Shown here piece by piece: positions 59,501-64,000 of a stretch of DNA of 64,000 bases; the stretch's first letter is position 1, and every line of letters starts with the position of its first letter. Made by a program: the position numbers and the translations under genes. This stretch comes from Nereocystis luetkeana (lineage: Eukaryota > Sar > Phaeophyceae > Laminariales > Laminariaceae), in contig JARUPZ010000023.1 of NCBI GenBank assembly GCA_031213475.1, positions 9,256,157-9,320,156 of the forward strand, read 5' to 3'. The notes under the pieces are model-generated. The model saw only the letters and a list, made by a program, of their open reading frames with translations, was not told where the DNA came from and did no database searches.

Positions 59501-62357
59501 CTACGTGTACAATGTACTGTGAGCGACCATAAAGCACAGAGAGAATGCGAGCTTCATGCAAAACGCAAGCCCTAACAAGACGCACAACTAGACGAGAAGG
59601 CTTCGTGGGATCGACTGATAGAAACATACACAAATGTTCACCGTACCAGTACCAGAGGATAAACGGAAGAGGATTATATGTTATATGAAGTTGTTGCTGA
59701 CTGCTGACTGCATTAGGACTGGCATCAAACTGCAACAAGCCAACGCCAGCGCATTTGGTGATATCCCTTCAAGCAACAGCTTCCTCACTACAGGACGTCC
59801 TTCTGGTTTTCAACACTCTAATAATAGCAGCAAAGGCGCGGAGACATGCGACATCGCCGCTTACCGCACACCCCGAACCAGCCTGTCCTAACCCTTGCAC
59901 TGACCCCATACGCCCCTCACCTCCAGCCTCCGCAAGTCCAGAAGCCCCATCCAAGACGCCTCGGAGTAGCTCACGGGTGCGCTCGGCAGGCAGCACCGCC
60001 TCGCCGCGACGAGGCTCGGTAGCGTCTGCCAAACCTCAATACACCGCTGCCGCTGCCGCTGCTGTGCGTCGGCTTTCGGCATTCGGTTCCCTCCCAGACC
60101 ACGCCCATTTGACGACGCGTCCCCCTCCAGCCATTGCAGCAGCTGCACCGGCGCGTACGAAACGTGCATCGTCGTGCCCGTCCGCCGGCGCGCCTCCTCC
60201 AGGCCTCCGGTCCCGTCGCGGCCCGTCCTTTCGAGGGCCTCTCAGAACCGTTACATGGCGCCCGCGGAGGCCGAAGACGTGTTGGCGTAGGTGTACACCG
60301 GGGTGCACGGCCTGCCGTCCCCGTCGACACCAATGAGGTTTATTCCGAAGCACGCGATGGCGACGGCAACCACGGCGTGCGAAATATCTCGCAAGCGCAG
60401 CTCGCTTCAGAACGGGAGCGGCGCGGCGAGGCGGCAAGGCGGCAAGAAGGGGGGCGCGTGAGCGTGGTCGCATAGGCGTGTTCATCGTGCGTGATGTTTT
60501 GGGAAGAGGCAGGTAGGAGTGTGGTAGATCGGTGAGGAGATGTCTGGCCAGCGCTTGTTCGTCGCACTAATGTGACTCGTCTGGAGTCGAAAAACAACCG
60601 CACCGAGACATAAAAAACGTTCCATGGTCCAGGTGCCTGCGTGGATTGCTTGGTACCCGTCCTGTTTTCTGGGGGAGCCGACAGGCCACCATAGCTGTTT
60701 CCAGCTGCGGGCATCGCGCGCGTTTCTGCGGGAGCCAGCGGAGTGAGCGGTATCTCTTGTGGATGCTTCAAGGCTGAAGCCATCGAGAAACGCCGGCATC
60801 GGGCAGCTCTTCACAACTGTCAGCACAATTACAGCATGCAGCCAAGGTGGTTCGAGTGTTTTAACAGCATGTACGTCTCGGGTTGGACGTTGGGCGCGAT
60901 CCCTAGACCCCCAGGTGATTTTCGTCTGTTCTATTGCTACAAAATATGAACTAAGACCTACGCCAATGGGAAAGCGAAGTATCAATATTTTTTTTGAATT
61001 TCAAAGATACCCTCCAGAATTTTTTAAAACACGCTTCCTATGGGCACGGTGAGAAAAAAAAAAGTTCCAAACTTTTGGGAAAGCCCGAAAAAAGCAAATC
61101 TGGGGCCGATGTTGGGGCCAACATCAGCTTGAGAAAAACTCAGGCCGATCTTTGGTTCGAAGCGGCGAAATTCCGAGTCCATGACAGACATCGATCGGCA
61201 AAACCAAAGACTGCGTCATGAATTCTGAACGGGGTGCGCTCGTTAGGGGCTCCGACCCACCCTAGGGTCACCGTCTTCACACCATGGCCGGTGTCGTGTG
61301 GCGGGGGCTGACGAGGCGTATGATAAACAAACAATTGGCCGCTGGTGTGCACCAAACAGAAGACAAAACTTCTCCATCCGTCTCAAATGGCAAAAAATAG
61401 ACTTTTGTTCAGGTTTGGGAGGATACCGTAGGACGCCGCCGCTCTCGCCCCCTAGACCATGGACCCACCCGATATCTTCGAGGCCGTCATCTATATTCGT
61501 TGGCCTTGTTGCCGGACACCGAGTGGGTTGCCCGTGGGCTGCGTCTATGTTGAGATCGAGCGTCGATCGCCGCACGAGCTGGTTTTTACCAGCGTGTTGA
61601 CAATTTGCAAGCAGAAAAAACAAATTGCGCCGCCTGCAGCCGTTGGAGGAAGAAAAAAAGAAAAAAAAAAAAAATCAAAACTTTTTTTCGCTTTTTTCCC
61701 ACAGCGGCGGTGCGAGGAAATTTTCGGTTGTTCTTTGAAGGCAATATGTTTGAAAAAAAACTTTTAAACTTCGCGTTTCCATTGGCATAGGTCTAACCCC
61801 GGAGATGGCAAACTGAGACATGGAGAACTTGCAGGGACTTTAAACTTTCAGGCCCTTTCGACCCAATCTGAAGGCTGCGATCATATAGTGCGCGTACGTT
61901 AAGAACAGTGTGGCAAACAGCAGCAGAAGATCCATACCCAGACACCACAGCAGGTACATCAATGATAACAGTGTTAGTGTTCGAAAGAGTCCACAACTGA
62001 ACTTAACCAACAGCAGCAGTGTACAGCACCCCCCCCCCCCATTGCCTACCCCAAGATTAACGCGGCAGCGGAGAATGCTGCTGTTTTCTCAAGTAGCTGG
62101 GCTACAGCAGTGGGCGCACGGTCAAATTGGTGTCCATGCTTTTATGTCTTGTTTTTTTTTCAACCTTGATCTATTAATAGAGTAATTTATAATTTTAGTA
62201 TAGGGTTTATACTGTAGTTGGTCCCACCGCTGTTGAGCTTCTCTTTTTTTTTCAACCCAATGTTTTTGTTGTTCGTCCCGATCTGAGCCTATTTTTCTCG
62301 ACATAATGTTTCTTACCTGCGGGTGCCCAGTACTGATGTACACATGAATACAAGGGT

Positions 62358-63296
62358 AGGTTTGTCCGTAGACGAGGTAACGGCCTCCGCAAACGAAGTA
62401 ACGGACAAAGCAGGGTTTATTGGTAGAGAGAATGTGGCATGTCCGTATCGGGAACTGGGATAGATCAAGTTTGGTTGGAAGGGAAGGCCTCGCACGCAGT
62501 CCTTCCAAGCAAAGCACCGAGCGTAGGTCAGCATCCCCACGCCGGGCACGAGCAAGCACGAGGTCCTGTGACGAGCACGGGCAGACGTGAGGTAATCGCT
62601 GGTATGTCGATCCAAGCCAGGAATTAATGCCTTATTTTCCCTTTCCTCCCGTCTCTACTCCGGCCCGGCTGGGACCACGTACTGAGGGCGGGGGCGAGCT
62701 GACGCGACTTTGGTGATCGGGGGGGATTTGCTGCGAGGACTGGATTCAGCGAGTTCCAAAAAAAAAAAAACACACGGTATGTCATGTGTAGTGATTGTCG
62801 ACTGACGATAAAGTGCTATCTAACGATAGGCGAAGAAATGATGAGTGGGAGCGGCGACCGCGTCCCAGTAACGGGAGGCGGCCCGTTTAGAGAAGAAAGA
62901 ACCCGTACGGGTTGGGGCACCCGCTCACACGAGAGCACGAGCATAGACGTGGCTGTACGGGTGGGAAGCAGCGCGACGCGGGTCTTTGTCTCGAGGTGCA
63001 TACATGCACATCGAAAAGACGCTATGATGCATTCGTGAAGGCGGCAGAGGGAGGACGTGTGGTGGAGACAACGGGCGCGCCAGTGTACGAGAGAGAGCAA
63101 AAAAAAAACGGAAAAAAACGCATACTGATGCCTGGTACCTGGTACGTATTGATCTATGCGCACATCCCACAACATACACCCCAGACCACCAGACCACCCA
63201 GGCAGGTAGGTTTGGGGAGGTCCCAGGACGCTTGTGGTGCTGCTGTGTACAGTCAGTCCCCTTTTTAACGCGACCGAGAAGGCAAGCACAAGTTCT
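62358..63296. other. Right flank with no supported gene
   Basis: Unrelated to the macrosatellite. It holds A-runs near 62757-62771 and 63100-63118, and a CTGGTACCTGGTAC motif near 63130 that echoes the unit junction motif CTGGTACAT and the unit-head sequence near 2350. Open frames on the minus strand (up to 177 codons at 62925-63458) are of low-complexity composition and partly repeat-derived. Confidence 0.5.
62361..62409. repeat. Inverted repeat TTTGTCCGT/ACGGACAAA next to the R4 breakpoint
   Basis: Perfect 9-bp arms with a 31-base spacer begin four bases after the last base of unit homology (62357). The sequence is unique flank, not unit. Confidence 0.75.
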
Positions 63297-64000
63297 GGAC
63301 ATGATACTCATGGAAACATATACTGTTGGTAGTATAATTTGAGTCGGTGGAGACAGCAGTACTGCTGTATGCGATGGAAACATGCCGTCGCAAGACCGAC
63401 ACGGTGTTGTTTGCTGTGGAGGCGCAGCCTCGTTACTAGCTCTTGGCATGATACTCATGGAAACATGCCGGAGTATAGGCCGCTATAATAATAATGAGAC
63501 TAATAATAATGATAATAGAAAATAACACGCAGGACAGCAGCACAGACAGGTCGGGGTTTTCATAAACGTGATAACACAGGAATGCGATGGGCACTGTATA
63601 ATCAGCCCGGGGTACAAGAAAAGGGACGAAAAGGGGAGCAAATTGTTTCGTATACACGTGGACGGGGGTTTCCATAAACGTGATAAAACAGGAATGCGAG
63701 GGGCACTGTATAATCAGCCCCGGGGTACAAGGAAAGGGACGAAAACGAGACGAAATGCTACATGTACCAAATATGATGTGGCTGTAGACTAAATTGAGTC
63801 GGTGCACAGTGGAGATGGTACCGCTACTGTGGGCGACAATTAAGAAGGAAACAAAACATGTTGACGCACGACCGACACGGGGTTGCTTGCTGTGTGTGGA
63901 GACACAGTCCGGCTGCAAGCTCTGGGCCTGATACTCTTGGAAATATGACGAAGTATCGGCCGCTATAATAATTTGAGTTGGTGCGCTGTGGAGACAGTTC
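63297..64000 (+). repeat. Diverged nested tandem repeats at the right edge
   Basis: The block TGATACTC(A/T)TGGAAA(C/T)AT recurs at about 63302, 63450 and 63930. GAGT(C/T)GGTG follows at 63341, 63796 and 63975. GACCGACACGG occurs near 63394 and 63870, and GCCGCTATAATAAT near 63480 and 63960. The array probably continues beyond the window. Confidence 0.75.
63553..63744 (+). repeat. Two copies of an 80-bp block at 112-bp spacing
   Basis: The copies run from about 63553 and 63665. They share CATAAACGTGATAA, ACAGGAATGCGA, GGCACTGTATAATCAGCCC and GGGACGAAAA, with a few substitutions. They sit inside the larger right-edge repeat. Confidence 0.85.

Larger units (their letters stand above)
47413..62357 (+). 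repeat. Macrosatellite unit R4 (14.9 kb, diverged and 3'-truncated)
   Basis: Fourth copy. It is collinear with R1 up to the equivalent of R1 position 17726 (TGAATACAAG), where homology stops abruptly at 62357. About 1.2 kb of unit tail is missing. It has four small-satellite units. It carries several substitutions and small indels per kb against R1-R3, most densely at the equivalent of R1 2950-3300 and 9990-10300. Confidence 0.93.

Overview
The window looks like repeat-dominated nuclear DNA from a eukaryote. I cannot identify the organism. An algal or stramenopile source is only a guess, based on roughly balanced base composition, long G and T homopolymers, many microsatellites, splice-like GTAAGT and TTTCAG signals, and the absence of any bacterial-style gene packing. 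I recognise no conserved gene, rRNA, tRNA, CRISPR array or telomere repeat.

The dominant structure is a head-to-tail macrosatellite. A unit of about 17 kb begins at 1614 (R1, 17.3 kb) and repeats at 18923 (R2, 11.8 kb), 30707 (R3, 16.7 kb) and 47413 (R4, 14.9 kb). R4 is cut off at 62357. Nested in each unit is a smaller satellite with a 592/598-bp period, present in 6, 5, 5 and 4 copies in R1 to R4. R2 carries one clean internal deletion of 4,920 bp. To the right of the small satellite R1, R2 and R3 are almost identical, apart from the R2 deletion and one variable site near 17540. R4 differs by several substitutions per kb. The first 1.3 kb of the units carries variants that group the copies in conflicting ways, as expected from gene conversion or unequal exchange.

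Layout of one unit, in R1 coordinates: a head region with an AT palindrome (1614-3300); the 592/598-bp array (3301-6836); a stretch without clear features (6837-8164); a proline-rich open frame followed by dispersed CCGTC tracts (8165-9021); a hairpin cluster rich in AGATC (9150-9620); a diverged 0.2-kb direct repeat pair (9693-10696); an open frame with a threonine-rich stalk and membrane segment (11379-11972); a G-rich minisatellite (12060-13700); several protein-like open segments on both strands (13882-16334); and a tail with a 32-bp repeat and a strong GGCGCGCC hairpin (17877-18922).

The left flank (1-1613) holds a 64-bp stub of a unit tail, a 1.1-kb segment of repeats and pyrimidine tracts, and a long minus-strand open frame running off the window. 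The right flank (62358-64000) is unrelated to the unit and ends in nested diverged tandem repeats. All protein-coding calls are tentative. The best is the stalk and membrane-segment frame, which lies in a 941-bp block with no difference between R1 and the otherwise diverged R4. I see no evidence that the open segments form one pathway or operon; at most some could be exons of one or two spliced genes carried on the unit.
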